Shown: in pieces, positions 8,078-17,446 of the stretch
How positions within the stretch are numbered: position 1 is the first letter of the stretch
Layout of the letters: each line of letters starts with the position of its first letter
From: Alkalinema pantanalense
Lineage (GTDB): Bacteria > Cyanobacteriota > Cyanobacteriia > Leptolyngbyales > Leptolyngbyaceae
Assembly: GCF_050753345.1 (NCBI RefSeq)
Contig: NZ_JBLZFX010000002.1
Location: 62,001-126,000, forward strand
Direction of reading: 5' to 3'
DNA: 64,000 nt
Made by a program: the position numbers and the translations under genes
The notes under the pieces: generated by a model
Database searches by the model: none
What the model saw: the letters and a program-made list of their open reading frames with translations, nothing else
What the model was told of the DNA's origin: nothing

Positions 8078-9319
8078 TTAGAAAATATCAGCCGGATCAG
8101 CATCTTGCACTTTGCGCACTGCAATAACGCCAGAAATTAAGCACATAATCACCGCAAGGCAAAATACAAAAACACCACGATTGGTGGTCATACCAACGGG
8201 TAATGCGGTGGCATTTCTGGTCAAAACGTACATACCGCTGCTAAGTAGATAACCGGGAATGAAGCCCATAACTGCCAAAATCATTGCTTCTTGAAACACA
8301 ACTTTCAGCAAATAGCGGTTTTTGTAGCCCATTGCTTTTAACGTTGCATATTCTGCTAAGTGATCCGTTACATCAGTGTAGAGGATCTGATACACAATCA
8401 CGATCCCTACAATGAATCCGATCGCGACACCCAAACCAAAAATGAAGCCGATCGCAGTCCCTTCTTGCCAATATTTCAGTTCAACATTGATGAAGCCTTT
8501 CTTTGACAGAACTCGCACATCCCCAATGATAAAATCTTCCCGCGCCTGTTCTGGGGTTAATTTAGGGTTCACTCTTAAAGAACCCGGCATCGTGGCTTTC
8601 AGCGTATCTAGCGTCTTGAGAACATCCGTTCCCGGTTCCAACTGAATAATCCCAACATTGATATCACCCTTTTCCCGTTGATCAAAAATTCGACGGAAAT
8701 TATCATCACTGGTGATCACGTTACCATCGGCACCAAAGGACGCACCAAGTTCAACCAAACCAGCAATCTTCACTTGCTTATTAGAAATCTCAGTGCGAAT
8801 CAGTTCACCTTTCGCTTGATATTCAGGAAATTTTTGCGCGATCGGTCCAAACTCTTCCCGTGACTTACTATCAAACAGCAACCGATCTTCTAAGCGAATT
8901 TCATTACGAGCCTGTACCGTAAATCCTGGGATCTCCAGCACATCATCACTAGGATTAACCCCGGTCACCATCAACTGACGCGTCTGAGATTTCGGCAAGC
9001 CTTCCCAAAATGGATTCTTCCAAGTCCCAAAGCCAATATACATGGGACTCACATTTTTGATTCCAGGAACTCCATAGGTTTGATACAGTCGGCGTTCTGG
9101 AAAATTTTCCATTGCAATCAATGCAGTGGATTGGGAACTGATGATAAAAATGTCCCCTTTCAAGTTTTTGTGAAAGGTGATTGCACTTTCAAATAACGCA
9201 TCCTGGAATCCCAGTTGCAGAAACATCAAAATAACCGCAAAACTGATACCCGCGATCGCGACCAAAAGACGGATCGTTTCACGTTTCAACTGAAGCCAGG
9301 CAAGGGGAATTGCAAACAT
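8078..9319 (-). CDS. devC: DevC-family ABC exporter permease
   Basis: This 413-residue FtsX/MacB-type permease has one N-terminal transmembrane helix (LLVAIAGISFAVILMFLQLG), a large extracytoplasmic domain of about 220 residues, and three C-terminal helices (around GTAIGFIFGLGVAIGFIVG, FQEAMILAVMGFIPGYLL and GVFVFCLAVIMCLISGV). The C-terminal FLQLGFQDALFESA and YATLKAMGY segments are typical of DevC. It partners DevB (upstream) and DevA (downstream beyond bioA). Substrates of DevBCA exporters vary, so the cargo here is unknown. Confidence 0.9.
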   Translation of the reverse strand: MFAIPLAWLQLKRETIRLLVAIAGISFAVILMFLQLGFQDALFESAITFHKNLKGDIFIISSQSTALIAMENFPERRLYQTYGVPGIKNVSPMYIGFGTWKNPFWEGLPKSQTRQLMVTGVNPSDDVLEIPGFTVQARNEIRLEDRLLFDSKSREEFGPIAQKFPEYQAKGELIRTEISNKQVKIAGLVELGASFGADGNVITSDDNFRRIFDQREKGDINVGIIQLEPGTDVLKTLDTLKATMPGSLRVNPKLTPEQAREDFIIGDVRVLSKKGFINVELKYWQEGTAIGFIFGLGVAIGFIVGIVIVYQILYTDVTDHLAEYATLKAMGYKNRYLLKVVFQEAMILAVMGFIPGYLLSSGMYVLTRNATALPVGMTTNRGVFVFCLAVIMCLISGVIAVRKVQDADPADIF

Positions 9320-9692
9320 ACGGGGAAACTATTAGTAAACTCACTGATCAATTCGCTGACAAACAGACTGACTGACAAACAGACTGACAAATAATGCTAG
9401 CAAGCACACAGGAAAACTCACTGATGAGTACACTCTGAACCAACTAGGGATTGTCTAAGAAACAATATCCCCGATCCACGCACCGACCCATCGACCCATC
9501 CACCCCCAGACCCATCCACTTGGGATTTGATTGATACGCTCTTCCCTGAGTACATTTGTTGATCCAGCGATCGGTAAGCGGACTCGTCAAACCGTTAGCC
9601 AATCCACTCGCAAAGCAACTAGCAAACTAATTGATAAACCGATTGGTAAGTCTATGAGTCAACTAATTTAGGCAATTGCCCAGCAGACGTGA
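9320..9692 (-). other. Long spacer between devB and devC
   Basis: No gene is visible in these 373 bases. They contain the 16-bp tandem repeat at 9358-9389 and further degenerate repeats (ACTCACTGAT twice, GACCCATC/CATCCAC words around 9480-9520). The spacer is unusually long for adjacent genes of one exporter. Confidence 0.6.
9358..9389. repeat. 16-bp tandem repeat in devB-devC spacer
   Basis: The unit GACAAACAGACTGACT occupies 9358-9373 and is repeated at 9374-9389 with only the last base changed. Confidence 0.9.
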
Positions 9693-10931
9693 CTAGGGAT
9701 TAATTGCAACTTTGACTTGAAGATTGGTTAACCCTGCCACCGGCTTACTGTCATCTAGCCGAATTTTGACTTCCACAATCCGAGAATCCTGTTTTTCCGC
9801 AGGATCGGCACTAGTCACCGCATTTTGACGAACTTGTCGGCCAATTTCCGTCACAGTACCACTAATCTCGCCCTGAAACGCATCACTCTTAACCCTAGCT
9901 TTGTTCCCTAAGGCCACCTTGCCAATGTAATTTTCATCGACCTCCGCTACCACAAACATTTGATCCGTGCGACCCACTTCCATGATGCCGCTGGTGCCAA
10001 CCGTTTCTCCGTCCTTGGCATGCACAACCAAAACCTGACCATCAATGCGCGACTTCACCACCGCCGTTTCCAGTTCCACCTTGGCTTTTTCAAAATTGGT
10101 TCTGGCCACCAAGACTTGTGCTTCTGCTTGCTTAAGATCCGTTGGGCGAACCTCCGCCACACTACTGAGCCGCTGATCTTCCTTGGCGATCGCCAGATTG
10201 GCCCGAGCAATTGCCTGCTGCCGCTGCTGCACGGTTTGTTCCGCTTGGCCCACGGCCTTCTGGGCTTGGTCAAACTGTCGCTTGGTTGTAATGTAATTCA
10301 GTTCGCGACTTTTTAACTCCGCTTCAGAAATAGCTTCTTCCTTACGCAATTGGCTGTAGCGTTCGTAATCCCACTCCGCTTTTTTAAACTCTGCCTCCCA
10401 TTTATTTGCTTCAAAAATCGCCTTTTGTCGCTCGAGCTCTGCGGTGCTCAAATCCGCCCGCGATCGCTCCAAATCCGTCCCTGCCTGCAACACTTCCGCC
10501 CGCTGCGCTCTAATGTCGCCCTGTTTCGCCCCGGCCCGAACCTGATCCAGACGGGTTTGCGCTTCAATCAACTGGGCTTCAGCTTGCCGAGCAGCGGCCA
10601 CGAGGGACGGGTAATTATCCATCACCGCCAAAGGCTGCCCCGCTTTGACCTTATCCCCTTCCTTCACCAAGAGTTTCTCGATCCGGGAGCTAAAGCCCGT
10701 CGCAGGGGCAGCCACTTTATAAATTTCTCCAGCGGGCTCTAGACGCCCCAACGCTCCGATCGCATCTTTATTCTCTTCCGCCTTTGCTGCGTTGGTCGTT
10801 TCCGCCGGGGTGGGTTGATTGGGCTTCATCAAAACGATGGAAGTGCCGATGCCCGCGATCGCCACTGCAACCGCTGAAACAATCAGAACTAGCCTTGCAC
10901 CAGAAGGGTTCATCAATGGATTGGGATTCAA
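9693..10931 (-). CDS. devB: DevB-family periplasmic adaptor (HlyD/MFP)
   Basis: The adaptor links the DevCA pump to TolC. An N-terminal helix (LVLIVSAVAVAIAGIGTSIVL) anchors it; a biotinyl-lipoyl half-motif (IEKLLVKEGDKVKAGQPLAVMD) precedes a long coiled coil (about residues 110-270), followed by the second lipoyl half (VVHAKDGETVGTSGIMEVG) and a beta-barrel domain. The start is taken at TTG 10931 because an AAGGAG lies exactly eight bases upstream; the ATG at 10913 (MNPSGARL) lacks such a site. It is first in the minus-strand series devB-devC-bioA-devA. Confidence 0.9.
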   Translation of the reverse strand: MNPNPLMNPSGARLVLIVSAVAVAIAGIGTSIVLMKPNQPTPAETTNAAKAEENKDAIGALGRLEPAGEIYKVAAPATGFSSRIEKLLVKEGDKVKAGQPLAVMDNYPSLVAAARQAEAQLIEAQTRLDQVRAGAKQGDIRAQRAEVLQAGTDLERSRADLSTAELERQKAIFEANKWEAEFKKAEWDYERYSQLRKEEAISEAELKSRELNYITTKRQFDQAQKAVGQAEQTVQQRQQAIARANLAIAKEDQRLSSVAEVRPTDLKQAEAQVLVARTNFEKAKVELETAVVKSRIDGQVLVVHAKDGETVGTSGIMEVGRTDQMFVVAEVDENYIGKVALGNKARVKSDAFQGEISGTVTEIGRQVRQNAVTSADPAEKQDSRIVEVKIRLDDSKPVAGLTNLQVKVAINP

Positions 10932-11477
10932 CGCTTAAACTCCTTGAAAAAACACAGCAGATGCATAGGCAGAGGAGGAAAGCAACCACAAGTCAGACTT
11001 AATCCTAGCGCCGATCCAGGAAGAAATACTATTCTCGGGCAAGTTAGCAACCGATCTACACGATAGAACAAGCAATTCGTCAGTCACACTTTAATTCTGA
11101 AAAATTACACTTCAATTCTAAAAATAATAACGAATTATGAAGGATTCTAGGCAGTCAATTAAGTCGGCCTATCTACATCCGATCCAGCAACCGACTCTGC
11201 CACCGCTACCGCCAATCTCGCGATCGCTGACCATCGACCGCTCCCTGATGCCCCCAGTAAAGTTTGCTGCGTTGCACCCGAATTCAAAAGGTATCTGCTA
11301 CCATGCAAACAGCCCCCTAAGTTGAACTGGATATGGCTACGCTCTGTAATATATCCTCAACTTGGTGGGACAATTAGAGCGTGTGACTGAAAGCAGCGCT
11401 AAGCAGTTATCAACCGCAAGTTAAACTTTTGGCGCTAGGATCCTAGTCCGACCGTCCTGACTGGAGAGAGAACAAAC
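10932..11477. other. Divergent control region of devB and sodB
   Basis: These 546 bases separate the divergent devB and sodB and must hold both promoters. A 62-codon frame at 11137-11325 has no protein-like features. Just before sodB there is a small palindrome (CTAGGATCCTAG, about 11437-11448) and a GGAGAGAG ribosome site. I could not place -10 boxes or an NtcA site with confidence. Confidence 0.5.
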
Positions 11478-12080
11478 ATGGCATTTGAACAACCCCCTCT
11501 GCCCTTTGCAGCGGATGCCCTAGAAGCATCTGGGATGAAGGCTGAAACCTTTGAGTATCACTATGGGAAACACCACAAAGCCTATGTGGATAATCTGAAT
11601 AAGTTGATCGAAGGTAAGGCGGAATACGAAGGGAAATCCCTCGAAGATATCATTCGCATGACGGCGGGTGATGCAGATAAGGCTGGCATCTTCAACAACG
11701 CAGCCCAAGTGTGGAACCACACCTTCTTCTGGAATAGCCTCAAAGCAGGTGGCGGTGGTGCACCTACCGGTGACTTGGCCGCAAAAATTGATGCAGCTTT
11801 CGGCAGTTATGACAACTTCAAAACTGAATTCGCCAATGCAGCAGCCACCCAATTCGGCAGCGGCTGGGCTTGGCTGGTTGAAGACGCTGGCACCCTCAAA
11901 ATCACCAAAACAGCCAATGCAGACAACCCGCTGACCAAGGGTCAAAAGCCCCTGCTAACCTTGGACGTGTGGGAACATGCTTATTACATTGACTTCCGTA
12001 ATGCCCGTCCTGGCTATATTGCCAACTTCTTGGACAAGCTGGTGAATTGGGACTTTGTAGCCGCCAACTTGGCTGCTTAG
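11478..12080 (+). CDS. sodB: Iron superoxide dismutase
   Basis: The 200-residue protein converts superoxide to peroxide and oxygen in the cytoplasm. Metal ligands are visible as His28, His81, Asp163 and His167 (the DVWEHAYY motif). Gln77 in NAAQVWNHTFFW marks the Fe type, since in Mn enzymes the equivalent Gln comes from the C-terminal domain. There is no signal peptide. GGAGAGAG lies seven bases before the ATG. A strong terminator follows at 12169-12214, so it is probably monocistronic. Confidence 0.96.
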   Translation: MAFEQPPLPFAADALEASGMKAETFEYHYGKHHKAYVDNLNKLIEGKAEYEGKSLEDIIRMTAGDADKAGIFNNAAQVWNHTFFWNSLKAGGGGAPTGDLAAKIDAAFGSYDNFKTEFANAAATQFGSGWAWLVEDAGTLKITKTANADNPLTKGQKPLLTLDVWEHAYYIDFRNARPGYIANFLDKLVNWDFVAANLAA

Positions 12081-12168
12081 TCAGACCCTAGTGGATCCCT
12101 ATCCCATTGCATTGCTATCTACCTTTCGCCGTTGATGGGTAGATCGGCGCTCAATTAACCTTTCCTAG

Positions 12169-12214
12169 CAGTTGCGATCGTAGGGAATCTTCCAAACTCG
12201 ATCGCAACTGTTTT
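12169..12214 (+). terminator. Intrinsic terminator of sodB
   Basis: A perfect 12-bp inverted repeat (CAGTTGCGATCG with CGATCGCAACTG) is followed by TTTTG. The stem is built around a HIP1-like core. It lies immediately before a GTG at 12215, which argues against that codon as a start. Confidence 0.85.
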
Positions 12215-12247
12215 GTGCATCACTCACCTTTTGTGGTCCAGTACGCT

Positions 12248-12466
12248 ATGAATAGTCATGACTTCGCAAAATATCTGGAATCCACCAACGGAATCACTAA
12301 GCCTTGGCTATTGGTGCAACTGCGCCTCGTCAAACTTCAGGAACAACGGGACGCAATGACGCCGGAAGAGTATGAGGAGACTTTAGCCGACATTCACCAA
12401 GACTTGATGAATCTGGGAGAATGGTGGGTTGGACGGGAGCACGAGGTCTTCGGCCAAGGACTGTAG
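12248..12466 (+). CDS. Small conserved-looking hypothetical protein upstream of ppk
   Basis: This 72-residue protein starts at ATG 12248 (MNSHDFAKYLES); the alternative GTG at 12215 abuts the sodB terminator. It is rich in acidic and helical residues (QLRLVKLQEQRDAMTPEEYEETLADIHQDLMNLGEWW), with no signal peptide or membrane segment. Its stop lies four bases before the ppk start, so the two are very likely translated from one message. Function unknown; a role linked to polyphosphate is only suggested by position. Confidence 0.7.
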   Translation: MNSHDFAKYLESTNGITKPWLLVQLRLVKLQEQRDAMTPEEYEETLADIHQDLMNLGEWWVGREHEVFGQGL

Positions 12467-12470
12467 GTTT

Positions 12471-14633
12471 ATGATGCGACGGCGGCGAAAAACACCCATT
12501 GAAATTGATCTAACGGATCCACAATACTACTTCAATCGCGAATTAAGTTGGATTGAATTCAATAGTCGCGTGCTCCATGAAGCGTTTGATCCCAGAACCC
12601 CTTTGCTGGAACGGCTCAAGTTTCTCGCCATTTTTAGCTCGAACCTCGATGAATATTTCATGGTGCGCGTCGCCGCCCTTAAGCAACAGATCGAGGCGGA
12701 GGTGCGCAAGCTGAGTGCCGATGGGAAAACACCCCAGGAACAACTTGGCCTGATTCGCAAACGGCTTCATCCGTTAGTCACCAAGCAACATCGCCATTTT
12801 GAGCAAGCTCTGCGTCCCCAATTGGCAGGCCATGGCATTTTCCTGTTGGATTATATGGATCTCAATCAGGAGCAACGGGCTTATCTAAAAAACTATTTTG
12901 ATGAGCAGGTTTTTCCCGTTCTGACCCCGCTAGCGATCGACCCGAGCCATCCTTTTCCCTACATTTCTAATCTCAGTTTGAACCTGGCCGTGGTGATTAA
13001 AGATAGTGAAACTGGGGAAGAACTCTACGCTCGTGTAAAAGCCCCCAAAGTTTTACCTCGCTTCATTCAACTGCCGATCGAAACCAATGGGCCAACTGGA
13101 ACCAAAACCAAACCCACAGTGTGGGCCGGAGTGCCACTAGAACAGGTGATTGCCCACAATTTGGAAAACCTCTTTCCAGGCATGCAAATCCAGGAATACT
13201 ATCCCTTCCGGGTCACGCGCAACGCCGATCTAGAAGTGGAAGAAGATGAAGCTGACGACCTGATGCTCGCGATCGAACAGGAACTGCGCAAGCGGCGGGT
13301 CAGCGGATCGGTGGTTCGGTTAGAAACGCCTTCAGCTATGCCCAATGCCCTGCGATCGCTGCTCATGGAAGAAATGGACGTGGTGCCAGAAGACGTCTAT
13401 GAAATTGACGGGTTACTGAGTCTGCGGGACTTAATGAACTTTCTGTCACTGCCCGTACCAGATTTAAAAGATGCCCCATGGAAATCCGTAGTTCATCCTC
13501 GCTTGCGCCGAGTCGTAGAAAGTGATGTCACTGATCCGTCCAGCAGTAAAGAAGAAGACTTTTTCGCAGTTGTGCGTAAACAGGATCTGCTAGTACATCA
13601 CCCCTATCATTCCTTTACTTGCAGCGTACAGCGATTTATTGAAGAAGCCGCCCACGATCCCGATGTACTTGCGATTAAAATGACCCTCTACCGCACTTCG
13701 GGTGATTCTCCCATCATTCAAGCGCTGATTACAGCCGCAGAAAATGGTAAACAGGTCGCCGTCCTGGTCGAACTCAAAGCGCGATTTGACGAGGAGAACA
13801 ATATTCTTTGGGCCAAGAAGTTAGAAAGTTCTGGTGTCCACGTTGTTTATGGACTGGTAGGGCTAAAAACCCATACTAAGTTGGTCTTAGTAGTGCGCCG
13901 GGAAGCGGGCAAAATCCGCCGCTACGCCCACGTCGGCACGGGGAATTACAATCCTAAAACCGCCAGTCTGTATACAGATTTGGGCCTTTTTAGCTGCCGA
14001 GAGGACATTGGCGCAGATTTGACGGATTTGTTTAATTACCTGACGGGCTATTCTCGCCAAAGGGATTACCGCAAGCTGGTGGTTGCTCCAGTGAATTTGC
14101 GCGATCACATTTTGACCTTGATTCAGCGCGAAATTGACCATCAACGGGCCGGCAATCAGGGCCGCATCGTCGCCAAAATGAACGCCCTCGTCGATCCCCG
14201 CATCATTCGGGCCCTGTACGAAGCCTCCCAAGCAGGCGTCAGCATCGATTTGATTATTCGGGGGATTTGCTGCTTGAAACCAGGCATAGCGGGGGTCAGC
14301 GAAAACATACGGGTTATCAGCATCATTGGACGATTCCTAGAGCATTCCCGAATTTTCTATTTTCGGAACAACGGCGAAGAAGAAATTTTGATCGGCAGTG
14401 CAGATTGGATGCCCCGCAACCTCGATCGGCGGGTGGAAGCAGTGGTTCCAGTGGAAGATCCGGAGTTAATCTTGGATTTGCAGGAAATGCTGGGGGTCAT
14501 GTTGGCGGACAATCGGCAAGCTTGGGAGTTGCAATCTGACGGACGCTATGTCCAGCGTCGGCCCAGTAACGGCAGTCATGAACAGCCCTCCCAAAAACTG
14601 TTTTGTGAAATGGCGCAACAAGCAAATTCCTAG
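12471..14633 (+). CDS. ppk: Polyphosphate kinase 1
   Basis: PPK1 reversibly polymerises the gamma-phosphate of ATP into polyphosphate. The start at ATG 12471 gives MMRRRRKTPIEIDLTDP and then the N-terminal signature FNRELSWIEFNSRVLHEA. The catalytic, autophosphorylated His is in RRYAHVGTGNYNPKT (about residue 487), and the second conserved His is in GRFLEHSRIFYF (about residue 625). The 720-residue length is normal. It follows a 72-residue open frame with a 4-base gap. No ppx is nearby. Confidence 0.96.
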   Translation: MMRRRRKTPIEIDLTDPQYYFNRELSWIEFNSRVLHEAFDPRTPLLERLKFLAIFSSNLDEYFMVRVAALKQQIEAEVRKLSADGKTPQEQLGLIRKRLHPLVTKQHRHFEQALRPQLAGHGIFLLDYMDLNQEQRAYLKNYFDEQVFPVLTPLAIDPSHPFPYISNLSLNLAVVIKDSETGEELYARVKAPKVLPRFIQLPIETNGPTGTKTKPTVWAGVPLEQVIAHNLENLFPGMQIQEYYPFRVTRNADLEVEEDEADDLMLAIEQELRKRRVSGSVVRLETPSAMPNALRSLLMEEMDVVPEDVYEIDGLLSLRDLMNFLSLPVPDLKDAPWKSVVHPRLRRVVESDVTDPSSSKEEDFFAVVRKQDLLVHHPYHSFTCSVQRFIEEAAHDPDVLAIKMTLYRTSGDSPIIQALITAAENGKQVAVLVELKARFDEENNILWAKKLESSGVHVVYGLVGLKTHTKLVLVVRREAGKIRRYAHVGTGNYNPKTASLYTDLGLFSCREDIGADLTDLFNYLTGYSRQRDYRKLVVAPVNLRDHILTLIQREIDHQRAGNQGRIVAKMNALVDPRIIRALYEASQAGVSIDLIIRGICCLKPGIAGVSENIRVISIIGRFLEHSRIFYFRNNGEEEILIGSADWMPRNLDRRVEAVVPVEDPELILDLQEMLGVMLADNRQAWELQSDGRYVQRRPSNGSHEQPSQKLFCEMAQQANS

Positions 14634-15292
14634 CCAACAGATTGCCTAGCCCCAACCAAGCCCCTAGGCCCAACTAAGTCCTGAGCCGCAAACCAGCCCC
14701 AACCAGGAGATAACCCTGGCGGATAAATCACTAGACCAATCCTGGGCTGGAGAGGCATGAATTAGACACCAAGATTTTAACAGCACCAAACGGCTACCCA
14801 TTGAGCAATAATCCTTGCTCCATCTGGCTTTGGCCACCATCAGCCAACGAGGATGTGGCCAATAAACTTGAATTTTTCTGAACTCTGGTGTTGACAAATC
14901 CAGAAAAACGCTATATCTAGTGTCGTAGTTCCTTTGTGGTGCGGCTACGGGTTTCTAAAAGCAGCGATCGTTGCTTGAGTAGCAGAATGAGCCCTGATCT
15001 ACTGCTCAGCGGCACTGGCTGAAAGGCTCCGTCTTGGCAGATTAATGTTTGCATACAAATGTTCGCAAGCTGCTCTCCTATTCGCAGAGCCCATTTGCAG
15101 ACAACTAGCAGAAATCCTGGTTTAGAGCCAGTTTCTTCTGTGATGCTAGACAGCAAATCCTAGACTCCCGAAAAGATCAACTGTAAAAAGAATGAAATTT
15201 TTCCAACATTGGTGTCATTTTTTTCACAACTTGCGCTAAAGTTGGAGGCAAAATTTTCTAAAAAACGCTGAAACCATTGTGTGACTTGAGTT
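14634..15292. other. Gene-free region upstream of the sigma factor
   Basis: No convincing gene or tRNA is seen in 659 bases; short frames on the minus strand lack family features. The left end has a degenerate 18-bp direct repeat (CTAGCCCCAACCAAGCCC at 14646, then a diverged copy at 14664). A hairpin can form at 14977-15007 (9 of 10 pairs). The stretch presumably holds the sigma-factor promoter and a long leader, or a small RNA I cannot identify. Confidence 0.5.
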
Positions 15293-16285
15293 ATGGCATC
15301 TAAGTATTCCAAAAAGAAAGATCCAGTGCCCGAGGCTATCCCCAACGACTTTCCCATCGACGAGAATGAAATTGAAGTTCTCAGCGATGAAGAGCTGACT
15401 CCCGAAGCGATCGCCAAGGCACTCCCCAAAAACTCAAGTGACTATTTGGGGTTATCCGATGACTCCGTGGGCATGTTTTTGCGGGAAATGGCTCGCTATC
15501 CCCTTCTGAATCAAGCCGAAGAAATTGAACTGGCACGGGAAATCGCCAAAGGTGGCGTTGTGGGGGAACGAGCCAAACGTAAGCTAGTGCGGGCCAATCT
15601 CCGTCTTGTCGTGTCGATCGCGAAAAAGTACCTCAATCGGGGTGTCCCCTTCCTTGATCTCATCCAGGAAGGATCGATGGGCCTCATGCGGGCGGCAGAA
15701 AAGTTTGACTACGAGCGCGGCTATAAGTTTTCCACCTATGCCTACTGGTGGATTCGGCAGGGAATTACGCGGGCGATCGCCTCCCAATCCCGCACCGTTC
15801 GCCTACCCGTCCATATGGTGGAAAAGCTAAACCAAGTGCGTAAGGTTCGTCAGACCCTCTCCCAGGAGCTAGGGCGGCGTCCTACAAAACAGGAATTGGC
15901 GACGGCGCTAGATATGGAAGAGGACAAACTAGATCAGGTGCTGGATGTCAGCCAACGAACGCTGTCTCTCCATGCATGGGTGGGCAAGGACGAAGACACT
16001 GAGCTTATGCAGCTGATCGAAGATGCCGACAACATTGCACCCAACGAAAATCTCGATCGTAAACTTCTGAGTGATCGCTTGAATTCCGTTCTAGAACATC
16101 TAAGCGATCGAGAGCGAGAAATCATTCGTCTACGCTACGGGTTAGAAGATGGGCAGCACTATACCCTGACTGAAATTGGCAAAATCTATGACCTTTCGCG
16201 GGAGCGGGTACGCCAAATTCAAGCCAAAGCGATGCGAAAGTTACGTCACCCCCGCCGCCAAGCACTGCTTAAGGATTGGGTCTAA
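15293..16285 (+). CDS. Group-2 RNA polymerase sigma factor (RpoD/SigA-like)
   Basis: The 330-residue protein has region 1.2 (DSVGMFLREMARYPLL), region 2 with the DLIQEGSMGLMRAAEKFDY core and the FSTYAYWWIRQGITRAI recognition helix, region 3 and region 4 with the helix-turn-helix LTEIGKIYDLSRERVRQIQ. It lacks the long region 1.1 extension and is shorter than the principal SigA, which fits the non-essential group-2 factors that cyanobacteria use in light, nitrogen and stress responses. I cannot say which of SigB to SigE it matches best. A terminator follows at 16455-16486. Confidence 0.92.
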   Translation: MASKYSKKKDPVPEAIPNDFPIDENEIEVLSDEELTPEAIAKALPKNSSDYLGLSDDSVGMFLREMARYPLLNQAEEIELAREIAKGGVVGERAKRKLVRANLRLVVSIAKKYLNRGVPFLDLIQEGSMGLMRAAEKFDYERGYKFSTYAYWWIRQGITRAIASQSRTVRLPVHMVEKLNQVRKVRQTLSQELGRRPTKQELATALDMEEDKLDQVLDVSQRTLSLHAWVGKDEDTELMQLIEDADNIAPNENLDRKLLSDRLNSVLEHLSDREREIIRLRYGLEDGQHYTLTEIGKIYDLSRERVRQIQAKAMRKLRHPRRQALLKDWV

Positions 16286-16748
16286 CTCAGAACAGAGGCA
16301 CGATTTCTCATGCAACGGGACTGCCACCGTTGATTTTCATCAGCCAACCCTCTCCTGCTGGATAAACGCCCTCAGGCCATCACTTGAAAAGTTCGCTTAC
16401 TTACAAAGTTCACTTATTTGAAAAATTAACTCAAAAAATGTAAATCAGCGTTTTACCATCTCTGTATCACTACGGGGATGGTTTTTGGCAATTGTAAGAG
16501 ACCTTACGGAAGACAGAAGGGCTTAAGCGCATCCAAAGATCGGAATGAGACGGGCATGGGATTTAGACTTCCGTAAATTTGCGCTAGTTATTTACCTCAA
16601 ATTCCTGCCACTATTTCACCGAGGTGTGTGATTCCCCTGATTGAGAAGCAGAAAACTCTTAGGTTGCTTAAGCCTCTGGGTAGACGACCAATCTCAGATC
16701 TGCGGCCTACACTCGACGTAAGTGTTCCATCAAATTGATCAGGTTGAA
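16286..16748 (+). other. Spacer between sigma factor and receiver gene
   Basis: No gene is visible. The stretch holds the sigma-factor terminator (16455-16486) and then about 260 bases that should contain the promoter of the receiver-protein gene; no clear boxes were found. Confidence 0.5.
16455..16486 (+). terminator. Intrinsic terminator after the sigma factor
   Basis: ACCATCTC pairs with GGGATGGT (one G-U pair, 12-base loop) and the stem runs into TTTTT. It lies about 170 bases after the sigma-factor stop. Confidence 0.75.
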
Positions 16749-17156
16749 ATGCGTTCTTGTGAGCGATCAGTGTTGCGGATTCTTATTGCTGATGACCATG
16801 AACTGACTCGGTTCACCCTCAAGCTTGCGCTCAAGGGGCAACCGGGGATAGAGCTTGTTGATGTGGCTGAGAATGGAGTTCAAGCGGTCGAGATGGTGAA
16901 ACGCCACCATCCTGACGTCGTGATTTTAGACATGCAAATGCCCCTTTTAGATGGGCCCGGTGCGGCAGCACAAATTAAAACGATCGCACCATCGGTTCAG
17001 ATCATGGCCTATTCCTCATTGGAAGAACCTCGGATTGAGCGATTAATCCAGGACGGCACGATCGATATTTTCTGTCGTAAAGACACGGCTATGACAGAAA
17101 TTCTGTCAAAGGCAAAACTCCTGAGCCAGCCTCTTGTGGAATATCCCGTTTTTTAA
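16749..17156 (+). CDS. Stand-alone response-regulator receiver protein
   Basis: The receiver domain is complete: the acidic pair DDHELTR, phospho-acceptor Asp in VVILDMQMPLLDGP, the switch residues AYSS and the conserved Lys in CRKDTA. The sequence resembles NarL/FixJ-type receivers but stops without any DNA-binding domain, so output must be through protein contact. The start is taken at ATG 16749 with AGG just upstream; GTG 16722 would add nine residues. No histidine kinase is next to it. A CTCTCTAGAGAG palindrome (17163-17174) follows the stop, without a U-run. Confidence 0.88.
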   Translation: MRSCERSVLRILIADDHELTRFTLKLALKGQPGIELVDVAENGVQAVEMVKRHHPDVVILDMQMPLLDGPGAAAQIKTIAPSVQIMAYSSLEEPRIERLIQDGTIDIFCRKDTAMTEILSKAKLLSQPLVEYPVF

Positions 17157-17446
17157 TTTACCCTCTCTAGAGAGTTTAAATTAAACCGATCTCATTAGCT
17201 GCAACTACTCTAAATCCATTGCAGCTCATTACTTACAACTAATACTACAGCTAACAACTGTACTCAAACAGTTCTGATTGCAACCGAGCAGATTACCACC
17301 TAGCAGATGGCAACAATCAGCAAAGCCAGCATAGATGGAGTAGCCCAACTACACTGGCTGATGCAGGTTTAGCTAACGCAGGTTTAGTCTACCGATCGTA
17401 ATCGGATGTAAAGTCATCGCAGGTAATCGCACCCGTTTAAGCTAGA

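Noticed and set aside
11137..11325. Possible 62-residue gene before sodB
   Set aside because: Pro/Ser-rich without structure, no ribosome site, and it lies in a divergent control region.
12215..12247. GTG 12215 as start of the small gene before ppk
   Set aside because: It directly follows the U-run of the sodB terminator, and the ATG at 12248 gives a cleaner protein.
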